Origin: an uncultured Flavobacterium sp. | GTDB lineage: Bacteria; Bacteroidota; Bacteroidia; Flavobacteriales; Flavobacteriaceae | Length of the DNA stretch: 32,070 nucleotides | NCBI RefSeq assembly: GCF_947632075.1 | Contig: NZ_CANRNX010000021.1 | Coordinates: 1-32,070 of the forward strand | Direction of reading: 5' to 3' | In this document: positions 1 to 7,646 of the stretch, piece by piece | Position numbering within the stretch: position 1 is the stretch's first letter | How the letters are laid out: each line of letters opens with the position of its first letter | Position numbers and translations under genes: made by a program | The notes under the pieces: model-generated | Databases searched by the model: none | Seen by the model: the letters and a program-made list of their open reading frames with translations, nothing else | What the model was told of the DNA's origin: nothing

Positions 1-75
1 GCTGCTGTTGTTGAAGAAGCTCCAGTTGCTGAAGAAGTAACAGAAGAAGCTGTTGTTGAAACTCCAGCTAACTAA
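1..75 (+). CDS. C-terminal tail of an unidentified protein (5' end outside window)
   Basis: Frame 1 is open from the first base to a TAA at 73-75 and encodes 24 residues made almost only of Ala, Val, Glu, Pro and Thr (for example EEAPVAEEVTEEAVVE). Such acidic Ala/Glu tails are common at the C-termini of some Flavobacteria ribosomal proteins (S16, L17, L21) and other abundant proteins. Nothing here identifies which one. A strong intrinsic terminator follows 27 bases later, so this is the last gene of its transcript. The clean open frame and the terminator make it very likely to be coding. Confidence 0.7.
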   Translation, partial: AAVVEEAPVAEEVTEEAVVETPAN

Positions 76-102
76 TCTAAACTCATATTTAGACAGTTAA
101 AT

Positions 103-129
103 AAAAGCCTCGCTAAGCGGGGCTTTTTT
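103..129 (+). terminator. Intrinsic terminator of the first gene
   Basis: An 11-bp stem (103-113 with 117-127, one G-T pair) closes a 3-base TAA loop. The 3' arm runs into a tract of six T. It lies just after the stop codon at 75. Confidence 0.85.
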
Positions 130-155
130 ATTCTACGTAACTAAGTATAGTTATA

Positions 156-187
156 AAAAAAAGTCTCACTTTCGTAAGACTTTTTTT
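156..187 (-). terminator. Intrinsic terminator of the GH3/SecB-like operon
   Basis: The arms 156-166 (AAAAAAAGTCT) and 177-187 (AGACTTTTTTT) are perfectly complementary, with a 10-base loop. The hairpin lies directly after the stop of the minus-strand gene ending at 201. The A-rich plus-strand arm gives that transcript its U-tract. Confidence 0.75.
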
Positions 188-200
188 ATATTCATAAGGA

Positions 201-641
201 TTAATTCACTTGTGCATTTAAAGGAATTGCTAAATCTTGTTTAATGAATTCACCGTTAATCATAGGAATGATTAATTTATTCATCTTAGTTCCTTCAGTT
301 TTAGCATGTAATACTCCACGAGCAGTATTCATTGTAAATCCAGCTAACATTTCTAATAAACCTTTTGGTAAAACTAATTGGTCACCTTTTACGAAATGAT
401 TCCAACCTGTAGCTTCGAATTCAAACTCACAAGAAACAGCAAGTGTTACCATTTCTTCTTTATCTAATAAGAATTTAAATTTAGAGATTGTTTTAACAAA
501 ACGCTTTTCATTATTAACTCCGAATTGAAAATCAAAATTTAAATCTAAAGTTCCGTTATCTTTTTCTAATTCCTTTGCATCAAATTCTTCTGTATTAATA
601 CTAATTAATCTGTAATTGATGTTTACTTGTTGGTCGCTCAT
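201..641 (-). CDS. SecB-like protein (putative export-chaperone fold)
   Basis: This is a 146-residue soluble protein with no signal peptide or membrane segment. Its pattern resembles SecB: alternating beta strands in the middle (LDLNFDFQFGV, FKFLLDKEEMVTLAVSCEFEFEA), then a helix near residues 90-110, then a segment like the SecB C-terminal part (TARGVLHAKTEG followed by LIIPMINGEFI, compare YAREciTsm..fPqLNLaPVNFdaLF of E. coli SecB). SecB homologues keep precursors unfolded for SecA, or act as chaperones in other pairings. The gene lies 10 bases downstream of the GH3 gene on the same strand and shares its terminator, so the two are probably cotranscribed. The family call comes from visual similarity only. 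A hypothetical protein with a SecB-like fold is the safe reading. Confidence 0.55.
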   Translation of the reverse strand: MSDQQVNINYRLISINTEEFDAKELEKDNGTLDLNFDFQFGVNNEKRFVKTISKFKFLLDKEEMVTLAVSCEFEFEATGWNHFVKGDQLVLPKGLLEMLAGFTMNTARGVLHAKTEGTKMNKLIIPMINGEFIKQDLAIPLNAQVN

Positions 642-651
642 TTTTTTGTAA

Positions 652-2163
652 TTAATTTAATTTTAATAATTCTTCTAAATAATGTCTATCGTTTGATAGA
701 CGAGGGATTTTATTTTGCCCGCCTAATTTATCTTTATCTTTCAACCAATTGTAAAATAAATTATTCTTAGCTGAATGTAATTTCAAGCGGTTTAAAGTCA
801 TACTATTGTAACGCTTTGCTTCGTAATCTGAATTTAAAGATTGAATATTCAAATCTAAAGCTTCAGCAAAATCTTCTATACTTTTTGGAGGATTTTTAAA
901 TTCAATAATCCATTCGTGTGCACCTTTTTCTTTTCCTTCCATAAACACAGGTGCAGCAGTATATTCAACAATTTCTACGTTAAAAGCTTCGGCTGTAATT
1001 GCAAGAGCATTATCTGTATTTTCTACCATTAATTCTTCACCAAAAACATTAATATGGTGTTTGGTTCTTCCTGAAACTTTAATTCTATAAGGTAATAAAG
1101 AAGTAAATCTAACGGTGTCTCCGATTAAATAACGCCATAATCCAGAATTTGTTGAAATAACCATTGCGTAGTTTTTATTCAATTCAACTTCGGAAAGCGG
1201 AATTATTTTTTGTTCTGATGTTCCGAAAGTTTCCATTGGAATAAATTCATAGAAAATTCCGTAATCTAACATCAATAACAAATCGTTGTAATCGTTTCTA
1301 TCTTGGATTCCAAAAAATCCTTCCGAAGCATTATAAATTTCATAATAACGGAAACTATCACTTGGAAATAATTTTTTGTATTGTTCACGGTAAGGTTCAA
1401 AACTTACACCGCCGTGAAAATAAACTTCGGCGTTTGGCCAAACTTCTAATAAATTATCTTTTCCAGTTTGTTCTAAAACTTTATTAAATAAAACCAACAT
1501 CCAAGAAGGAACTCCTGCGAAACTCGTCACTTTTACATTTTTAGTTTCTTCTACAATCGCAAGCATTTTTTCATTCCATTCGCTCATTAACGAAACTTTA
1601 TTGCTTGGTGTTGAACTAAATTCAGCCCAAAATGGAAGATTATCAATTATAATTGCAGATAAATCTCCGAAAATGGTATTATTATCTTCATAAAGTTGTT
1701 TACTTCCACCCAAACGCAAACTCTTTCCTGTGAAAAGTTGAGAATCTTGATTATTATTCAAATATAAGCACAACATATCTTTTCCTGCTTTAAAATGACA
1801 ATTTTCTAAAGCTTCTGGACTTACAGGAATAAATTTACTTTTAGCATTAGTGGTTCCACTCGATTTAGCAAACCATTTAATTGGAGTTGGCCAAAATACA
1901 TTCTGTTCACCTTTTCTTGCTCTTTCAATTAAAGGTTCAAAATCTTCATAAGTATTTAGAGGAACTTGGTTTGAGAAATCATTATAATTTTTAATGTCTG
2001 AAAAATTATATTTCTTTCCGTATTCGGTATTTTGTGCCTGATTGATTAAATTTAAAAGTAATTCGTTTTGTACATCTATCGGAAATTTCATGAACAGCTC
2101 CATTTGATGAATGCGTTTCTTTAAAACCCAAGTGACAATAGAATTGATTATTGTAAATGCCAT
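652..2163 (-). CDS. GH3 family acyl-adenylating enzyme
   Basis: The 503-residue protein matches the GH3 (auxin-responsive GH3-like) branch of the ANL adenylating superfamily. Visible motifs are the phosphate-binding SSGTT at 101-105, YNASEG at 277-282 where the adenine is held, GDTVRF at 348-353 and SGRTK at 364-368. Plant GH3 enzymes join amino acids to hormone acids through an acyl-AMP. Bacterial members, frequent in Bacteroidetes, have no firmly known substrate, so the acid and acceptor here are unknown. The length is somewhat below that of plant enzymes and normal for the bacterial form. It is the first gene of a two-gene unit with the SecB-like gene and has a good promoter at 2244-2273. 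It is not close to the benzoate genes, so no link to them is claimed. Confidence 0.85.
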   Translation of the reverse strand: MAFTIINSIVTWVLKKRIHQMELFMKFPIDVQNELLLNLINQAQNTEYGKKYNFSDIKNYNDFSNQVPLNTYEDFEPLIERARKGEQNVFWPTPIKWFAKSSGTTNAKSKFIPVSPEALENCHFKAGKDMLCLYLNNNQDSQLFTGKSLRLGGSKQLYEDNNTIFGDLSAIIIDNLPFWAEFSSTPSNKVSLMSEWNEKMLAIVEETKNVKVTSFAGVPSWMLVLFNKVLEQTGKDNLLEVWPNAEVYFHGGVSFEPYREQYKKLFPSDSFRYYEIYNASEGFFGIQDRNDYNDLLLMLDYGIFYEFIPMETFGTSEQKIIPLSEVELNKNYAMVISTNSGLWRYLIGDTVRFTSLLPYRIKVSGRTKHHINVFGEELMVENTDNALAITAEAFNVEIVEYTAAPVFMEGKEKGAHEWIIEFKNPPKSIEDFAEALDLNIQSLNSDYEAKRYNSMTLNRLKLHSAKNNLFYNWLKDKDKLGGQNKIPRLSNDRHYLEELLKLN

Positions 2164-2227
2164 ATAAAAAAATTCTTCTCCATAAATGTACTAAAAAAAA
2201 GATAATATAACTTCAATTAAACTTTAG

Positions 2228-2251
2228 TAAATTTGTGTGAATTCAAATTTA
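2228..2251. repeat. Inverted pair of TAAATTTG boxes between divergent genes
   Basis: TAAATTTG at 2228-2235 and its exact reverse complement CAAATTTA at 2244-2251 form an inverted repeat with an 8-base spacer. Each arm matches the Bacteroidetes -7 element TAnnTTTG on its own strand. The minus-strand copy has a matching -33 TTG, while the plus-strand copy, upstream of the gene at 2262, does not. Confidence 0.6.
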
Positions 2252-2273
2252 AGAAAATCTCATGCAATACCAA
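2244..2273 (-). promoter_or_regulatory. Promoter of the GH3/SecB-like operon
   Basis: On the minus strand TTG (2273-2271) is followed after 19 bases by TAAATTTG (2251-2244), an exact Bacteroidetes sigma consensus. The -33 element lies inside the first codons of the divergent DUF2797 gene. The leader to the GH3 start at 2163 would be about 75 bases. Confidence 0.65.
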
Positions 2274-3056
2274 GGAGTTTTAAACAAAATGCAAACGGAA
2301 TTTGGAAATCCGATTCAATATTATTTAGCCTTCAAAAATTCATTCATACATTTCAATCAACTACTAAATAAAGATATTCAAATTCAGTTTGACGGATACG
2401 AATGTTTGAATTGCGGAAGAGAAAAAAAGATATTTCGTCAAGGATTTTGTTATGATTGTTTCAATTCAAGTGCAGAAGTTGGTGATTGGATTATGAAACC
2501 TGAATTAAGTAAAGCGCATTTAGGTATTGAAGATAGAAATTTAGCTTACGAACAAAAAGTACAACTTCAACCTCATATTGTTTACTTAGCCGTTGCAAGT
2601 GACGTTAAAGTTGGAGTTACCAGAAAAACACAAGTTCCAACTCGTTGGATTGACCAAGGTGCAAGTTACGCAGTTCCCATTGTTGAAGTACCTAATAGAT
2701 ATTTAGCCGGAATTACAGAGGTTCATTTAAAAGATTCGTTTACTGATAAAACAAATTGGCGTAAAATGTTAACTAACGAAATTATTGCGGTTGATTTATT
2801 TGATTTGGTAATGAAAACTCAAGAAAAATTACCTGCTGAAGTTTTACCTTATTTTGAACAAACCCAACATAATGTTTTACATTTAGAATATCCGGTTGAA
2901 TATTTCCCTTCAAAAGTAAATAGTTTGAATTTAGATAAATCTCCTTACTATACAGGAAAACTTATCGGAATAAAAGGTCAGTATTTAATTTTTGATGACA
3001 ACACGGTTTTTAATATCAGAACTTACGAAGGTTATAAAGTAAAAATTAGCATATAG
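2262..3056 (+). CDS. DUF2797 domain protein with a CxxC zinc-binding pair
   Basis: The 264-residue protein fits the DUF2797 family. An N-terminal part carries two CxxC knuckles (C48/C51 and C63/C66) spaced like a small zinc ribbon. A longer alpha/beta part follows, including the segment VYLAVASDVKVGVTRKTQVPTRWIDQGA (residues about 107-134), which looks like the start of a GIY-YIG-like fold (short strand, VGVT, then R..RW). I can name no reaction for the family. The gene stands alone: it diverges from the GH3 operon and ends at a strong bidirectional terminator. The ATG at 2262 is the first in frame and has no clear Shine-Dalgarno site, as is usual in this group. Confidence 0.75.
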   Translation: MQYQGVLNKMQTEFGNPIQYYLAFKNSFIHFNQLLNKDIQIQFDGYECLNCGREKKIFRQGFCYDCFNSSAEVGDWIMKPELSKAHLGIEDRNLAYEQKVQLQPHIVYLAVASDVKVGVTRKTQVPTRWIDQGASYAVPIVEVPNRYLAGITEVHLKDSFTDKTNWRKMLTNEIIAVDLFDLVMKTQEKLPAEVLPYFEQTQHNVLHLEYPVEYFPSKVNSLNLDKSPYYTGKLIGIKGQYLIFDDNTVFNIRTYEGYKVKISI

Positions 3057-3057
3057 C

Positions 3058-3091
3058 AAAAAAGACTATTCAAAACGAATAGTCTTTTTTT
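3058..3091. terminator. Bidirectional terminator between convergent genes
   Basis: A 14-bp perfect stem, 3058-3071 (AAAAAAGACTATTC) with 3077-3090, closes a 5-base loop, with A and T runs on its two sides. It lies one base after the DUF2797 stop and just beyond the MBOAT stop on the other strand. Confidence 0.9.
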
Positions 3092-3093
3092 AT

Positions 3094-4773
3094 CTAAAAC
3101 TGAAAGTATATAAAAGGTTGCGGTCCTTCTTGCGCAGTTGCAAAAACCAACCAATAAATCAGTGCTAAAATTATAGCTTTTCCGATAAGTGGCATTACAA
3201 TAAAAATTTGTTGTACTTTTTTCATCCAATTTTCAGGAATAAAATGCCAAACAAATCCGAATAACATTAACAAGAAAACATTAGTATACCCTTGGTAAAT
3301 TATATACCATTGATTGAAATCAAAAGTTAAATTTCCGATATTATAAATGACATCTAAAGCAGTTTGAAAATCTTTTGCTCGGAAAAATATCCAACAAAAA
3401 GTAACAAAATGAAAAGTTAGAATTACTGCAAACACGTTCCATAAACTTTTGAAAAAAGATTTTTTTCCATTGTCCGGAAAATAATCTAAAAATAATTTAT
3501 GAACTGCTAAAGCTCCTCCATGTAAAGCTCCCCAAACTATAAATCGTAAACTTGCTCCGTGCCACAAACCACCTAACAACATTGTGGTCATTAAATTAAC
3601 ATCGGTAAACATGGTTTTCTTTTTATCTTTTGCAAACAAGAAAGAGAAAACAAAAACTATAAATGAAGCCGAAGCAATAATTAATGGAACATAAGAAGTT
3701 TTATACATATAAATTCCCCACGCGAACAAGGCTGCAAAAAACAAAGCGGGAAATAAGAAACCGGCGAAAGTTCCTTTTCGGTTTCCACCTACAGATATGT
3801 AAAGGAAATCTTTTAACCAAGTAGATAACGAAATATGCCAACGTCTCCAAAACTCGGTAATTGATTTAGATTGATACGGCGTTTTAAAGTTTGTTGGTAA
3901 TTTGAATCCTAATAGTAAAGCAATTCCGATGGCCATATCTGAATATCCAGAAAAATCACAATAAATTTGAATAGCATAACCGTAAGTAGCCATCAAATTT
4001 TCAAAAGATGTATAGGCATTCGGTAAATCGTAAACGCGATCAACAAAATTCGAAGAAATATAATCTGAAATTACAACTTTCTTAATTAAACCACCAATTA
4101 TCAAAAGCATTCCGTAATTCATATCTTCTTTAGTAATTTTCAATTCAGAATAAATCTGAGAGAGAAAATCTTTTGCTCGAACTATAGGTCCGGCAACTAA
4201 TTGTGGGAAGAATGAAATAAAGAATAAATAATCAATGTAATTTTTAGTTGGTTTAATTTCTTTACGATAAATCTCAATCACATAACTAATCGATTGAAAG
4301 GTGAAAAATGAAATTCCTACAGGTAAACCAATTTTCTGAAATTCGATATACGATTCACTAACAGTATTTATAGAATCTATAAAGAAGTTCATGTATTTAA
4401 AATATCCCAACAACCCCAAGTTGATAATTACACTTAGCGTAACAATGATCTTTTTGGTAAGTTCTGACTTGGCATAGTACATTCGTTTGGTTACGACATA
4501 ATCGAACAACGAAGAAATAACAATTAATAGAAAAAAATAACCACTTGATAAATAATAGAAAAAAAGTGAAAAACAAATTACATAAAGTAATCTCGGGTAA
4601 AAAGTTTTTCGAAGCGAAATATAAATCACATAAAACACCAAAAACATTGCAAAAAATCGAGCTGTATTAAACAGCATAGGTTCGGTTGCGCTAAACGTAA
4701 ACCAAGCACCAACGGTTTCGGTATTAAAATATTCCAATTGTGGAACAATATGTTGGTTAAACCACTCTTTCAT
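3094..4773 (-). CDS. MBOAT family O-acyltransferase (AlgI-like)
   Basis: This is a 559-residue integral membrane protein with about ten hydrophobic segments. The MBOAT hallmarks are present: the FWRRWHISLSTWLKDFLYI block at about 308-326 (His313) and GGLWHGAS at 401-408, whose His405 is the expected catalytic histidine. The YCDFSGYSDMAIG block at 271-283 is typical of AlgI/PatA relatives. These proteins carry acyl, usually acetyl, groups across the inner membrane for O-acylation of an exopolysaccharide, peptidoglycan or teichoic acid. It is the last gene of a same-strand run, 11 bases after an SGNH protein. An MBOAT carrier with one or two SGNH partners is the known arrangement of AlgI/AlgJ/AlgX and PatA/PatB. 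The polymer modified here is not known; the LysM domain of the neighbour hints at the cell wall. Confidence 0.9.
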   Translation of the reverse strand: MKEWFNQHIVPQLEYFNTETVGAWFTFSATEPMLFNTARFFAMFLVFYVIYISLRKTFYPRLLYVICFSLFFYYLSSGYFFLLIVISSLFDYVVTKRMYYAKSELTKKIIVTLSVIINLGLLGYFKYMNFFIDSINTVSESYIEFQKIGLPVGISFFTFQSISYVIEIYRKEIKPTKNYIDYLFFISFFPQLVAGPIVRAKDFLSQIYSELKITKEDMNYGMLLIIGGLIKKVVISDYISSNFVDRVYDLPNAYTSFENLMATYGYAIQIYCDFSGYSDMAIGIALLLGFKLPTNFKTPYQSKSITEFWRRWHISLSTWLKDFLYISVGGNRKGTFAGFLFPALFFAALFAWGIYMYKTSYVPLIIASASFIVFVFSFLFAKDKKKTMFTDVNLMTTMLLGGLWHGASLRFIVWGALHGGALAVHKLFLDYFPDNGKKSFFKSLWNVFAVILTFHFVTFCWIFFRAKDFQTALDVIYNIGNLTFDFNQWYIIYQGYTNVFLLMLFGFVWHFIPENWMKKVQQIFIVMPLIGKAIILALIYWLVFATAQEGPQPFIYFQF

Positions 4774-4784
4774 ATAACCAAAAA

Positions 4785-6209
4785 CTACTTGTTAGAAATA
4801 TAATTTTGATAAGCTTGTAACAAAGCTTTTGCTAATAAATTACCTTGAGCTTCATAACCATCTTTAGTATAATGAACCTCATCTTTTGCCAAATAACCTT
4901 TTTGTTTATTTAATTGCACACCATTTTTACCTCCGAAATTTTGGTATAAATCAAAAACTGCAAATGCTTTTGTACTGTTCGAAGTTTCAATTATTGCCTG
5001 AGTATAATCGGCAATAAAAGTATTTTCATATTTTCTATGCAAAGTTGAAGGTGGCGGTGTTGTTACCAAAACAACTGTATTTGGATTTGTTTCTTTTACT
5101 TTTTCAACAAAGGTTTGAACATTTTGTATGTATTCTGAAACATCTAATCGATCAAAAGATTCATTAGTTCCTAAACTTACAATAATCAAATTTGGTTGCA
5201 ACGCTTTCAATTGCTCAAAAAACATTGGAAATCTATTATAATCTGAATATTTTGCACCGTTCGCTCCTATTCCGCTGAACGTAATTCCAGTTGAGTTATT
5301 TTCTAAAATCAAACCACTTAACTCAACTTCTGAAAATTGATTATCTGAAATCAAATAAAATTTTTCAAAAGCATTTTCATTTTCGTAAAAATATGAATCG
5401 CCTAATGCTTTCAAAGCTACTTTATCGAAATCTGAAACAGCTACTTTAGACTGGATTTGTTGATTATTTCCAACTTTTAAACTTTTACCAACTGCTAATT
5501 TATCGGATTTTAATCCGTTCATTTTTTTCAAGTTCACAACAGATAATTTGTATTTTTTTGCAATACTTGATAATGTTTCTCCTTTTTTAACTTTATGCGT
5601 TATTGGAGTCTGAACTGTTTTTGAAATTTCAACCGATTTATTTTCAGTAAAAGCTAAATCAAAAAACTTTTCATTATTCGGAGTTATAATTTTTACATTA
5701 TTCGCAAAATCTTGTGCATTCTTAATTTCGACTTCAATTACAGCATTATCTTGTTGCGTTGATATGGTATAACCTGAAATTCCGATTGGCCTATCATTCG
5801 AAGGACGAACGTTTCGATTTGAAGAAAAATTAGTATTAGACTTAAATCGTAATTGATTTGAACCATTTGTGTTGGCTAATTTATGTGGAAAAGCAAATCC
5901 GAAACCTCCATTTCCGAATTTATTCTGAAGAACATCTTTTATAACGTTACTTAAAAAATCGGCTTGAATATGAGAATCTCCAATTTGTACAATTCTAATT
6001 TTTCCTTTATTAGTTGTTTCTAAATTGCGTAACTGATCAAAAAAAGGATTTAGAACCTGAGCATTAAATATTTCTAATGACTTTGATTTATTTTCTGAAA
6101 TAGAATCTGATTCAATAATTATATCTCCTTTTGTAATTTGCTCAGCAAAAGTATTTACACTAAAAAAGCAAGGTAAAAAAAGAAGAAACAGGTTGGAATT
6201 AATTTTCAT
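4785..6209 (-). CDS. Exported SGNH/GDSL hydrolase-like protein with an inserted LysM domain
   Basis: The 474-residue protein begins with a signal peptide (residues 1-22, cut near FAEQ). SGNH blocks are seen as GDSH at 77-80 (nucleophile Ser79), a Gly in SGIGANG at about 312-318, SLGTNES at 345-351 (Asn349) and DEVHYT at 443-448 (Asp443 and His446). A complete LysM unit (HKVKKGETLSSIAKKY and on to KLAVGKSLKV, residues 205-246) lies between the first and second blocks, inside the catalytic domain and not at an end. LysM binds N-acetylglucosamine glycans, chiefly peptidoglycan. With the MBOAT gene 11 bases downstream it probably transfers or removes acyl groups on a wall or surface glycan in the periplasm. 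The direction of the reaction cannot be told from sequence. Confidence 0.8.
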   Translation of the reverse strand: MKINSNLFLLFLPCFFSVNTFAEQITKGDIIIESDSISENKSKSLEIFNAQVLNPFFDQLRNLETTNKGKIRIVQIGDSHIQADFLSNVIKDVLQNKFGNGGFGFAFPHKLANTNGSNQLRFKSNTNFSSNRNVRPSNDRPIGISGYTISTQQDNAVIEVEIKNAQDFANNVKIITPNNEKFFDLAFTENKSVEISKTVQTPITHKVKKGETLSSIAKKYKLSVVNLKKMNGLKSDKLAVGKSLKVGNNQQIQSKVAVSDFDKVALKALGDSYFYENENAFEKFYLISDNQFSEVELSGLILENNSTGITFSGIGANGAKYSDYNRFPMFFEQLKALQPNLIIVSLGTNESFDRLDVSEYIQNVQTFVEKVKETNPNTVVLVTTPPPSTLHRKYENTFIADYTQAIIETSNSTKAFAVFDLYQNFGGKNGVQLNKQKGYLAKDEVHYTKDGYEAQGNLLAKALLQAYQNYISNK

Positions 6210-6229
6210 AAAATGTTTTAGTTAATTAA

Positions 6230-7621
6230 CTACTCGGCAGATTTGCTTTTTCGCTTTACAAAAGCATCATAACCTTGCATGATTTGGTTGTAAATTAAAT
6301 CAGATGCGAATTTTGATCCTCTGAAATTAAAATGTGTATAATCTTTGTTAGCTTTAGCAGGTTCTTCTTCAACCCATTTTACCATTGAACCTTCGCCACC
6401 CATTAACTGAAATAAATTTACAAATGCTGTTTGTGATTCTTTAGCGTAATTTAACTGCGCTTTCATTAAAGGAATTACAGCCGAATCCGTTTGCATTTGC
6501 GTATCATATTTGGTTGATTTATCTGCAATTGAAACAATTAAGATTGGTGTGTTAGGAAGTACAGAACGTAAATGTTCTACTACTTTTTTCATTCTGTTTT
6601 GATACCAGTTGAAATTTTTAGATCCGTAGCCTAAAACATTTGTTCCGTATTGTAACACGATTAAATCATAATTTAAATCTTTATTAAAAGCGGCAATTAC
6701 GTCGGTTTTAATATTTATTATAGGCAATCCAGAATTTCCTCTGTTCGAAAAATTATCTACATAAACACCTGAATCCCCAGTAAAATCAACTCCATAAAAA
6801 GGAACTTTTTCTGCATTTAAAAATTCAATTTTTATTTTTTTAGCAGTATTACCTAACGAAAGTTGATTAACCACTTTAACCGGATTCAGCTTCTTAAAAA
6901 CAGTATCATTTCCATTAATAACTGCAATCTCTGCATTTGAACTACTTGCTTTACCGTAATAAAGAATTGGATTTATCAATTGCGTTAATCGGTTAGTTTT
7001 ACTTGCTTCAAAACTCAACCAATTTGATGAAACCGTATCAATTGGAAAAAACACATTTCCACTGATTCCAAAATTAGAAGCTATGTTTTTATTATTTACA
7101 AATGAATACGATTTCCACTTTGAAGATGACAATTGTTTGATCGTTCCGCGTGATGAAGCCGACTCTGAAGTAATATTTACAAAACCTACACCTTCTCCAC
7201 CAAAACGCTCTTGAAAATTAGCTCTAAAATCTTTTACAATCATATCGCCGTCATTCATTGAATCTCCGAAATAAGCAATGCGAACCTTGCCACTTTTGCC
7301 TTTTTGAATTTCAAATAATTTTTCAAAAAAAGGAACTAAATATTGATATCCGTTATAATCAGTTTCATCGAAAATATACTGATTTAATTCGTTACCAATT
7401 CCATTTAATGAATCATTCTTAATTTCATCATTAATTAAATGAGTATCATCGTCTGATAAAGCTTCTAACATTAAACTATCTACCACAACATTTTTCATAG
7501 TTGTTTTGGCTGTTGGAAACAATCTTTCTGGTAAAATTGGTTTAATAAAAACAAATGCAATTACAGATAAAACCATAATTGCAAATGTTTGAATAAAATA
7601 ATTCTTATTATTTTGGGTCAC
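6230..7621 (-). CDS. Membrane-anchored SGNH/GDSL hydrolase-like protein
   Basis: The 463-residue protein has one N-terminal membrane segment (residues 9-27) that would anchor a periplasmic domain. Catalytic blocks are YFGDSMNDGD at 117-126 (Ser121), QYGTNVLGYG with the block III Asn, and DYTHFN at 427-432 (Asp427 and His430), so the triad appears complete. It differs from the LysM-bearing paralogue downstream but shares the long insert between Ser and Asn blocks. The arrangement recalls AlgJ/AlgX, where a membrane-tethered and a soluble SGNH protein work with an MBOAT carrier to O-acetylate a polysaccharide. It is spaced 20 bases from the next gene and 25 bases from argS, with no promoter visible in either gap, so the four genes may be one transcript. 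Confidence 0.75.
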   Translation of the reverse strand: MTQNNKNYFIQTFAIMVLSVIAFVFIKPILPERLFPTAKTTMKNVVVDSLMLEALSDDDTHLINDEIKNDSLNGIGNELNQYIFDETDYNGYQYLVPFFEKLFEIQKGKSGKVRIAYFGDSMNDGDMIVKDFRANFQERFGGEGVGFVNITSESASSRGTIKQLSSSKWKSYSFVNNKNIASNFGISGNVFFPIDTVSSNWLSFEASKTNRLTQLINPILYYGKASSSNAEIAVINGNDTVFKKLNPVKVVNQLSLGNTAKKIKIEFLNAEKVPFYGVDFTGDSGVYVDNFSNRGNSGLPIINIKTDVIAAFNKDLNYDLIVLQYGTNVLGYGSKNFNWYQNRMKKVVEHLRSVLPNTPILIVSIADKSTKYDTQMQTDSAVIPLMKAQLNYAKESQTAFVNLFQLMGGEGSMVKWVEEEPAKANKDYTHFNFRGSKFASDLIYNQIMQGYDAFVKRKSKSAE

Positions 7622-7646
7622 GTTAAGTATAAATAAAATGAATAAA

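Noticed and set aside
1..75. Naming the first partial gene rpsP, rplQ or rplU
   Set aside because: Only 24 low-complexity residues are visible; the usual downstream partners of those genes (rimM, carA, rpmA) are not present to decide.
652..2163. Link between the GH3 enzyme and the aromatic-acid cluster
   Set aside because: GH3 enzymes can act on aromatic acids in plants, but this gene is about 15 kb away on the other strand with its own promoter, so there is no contextual support.
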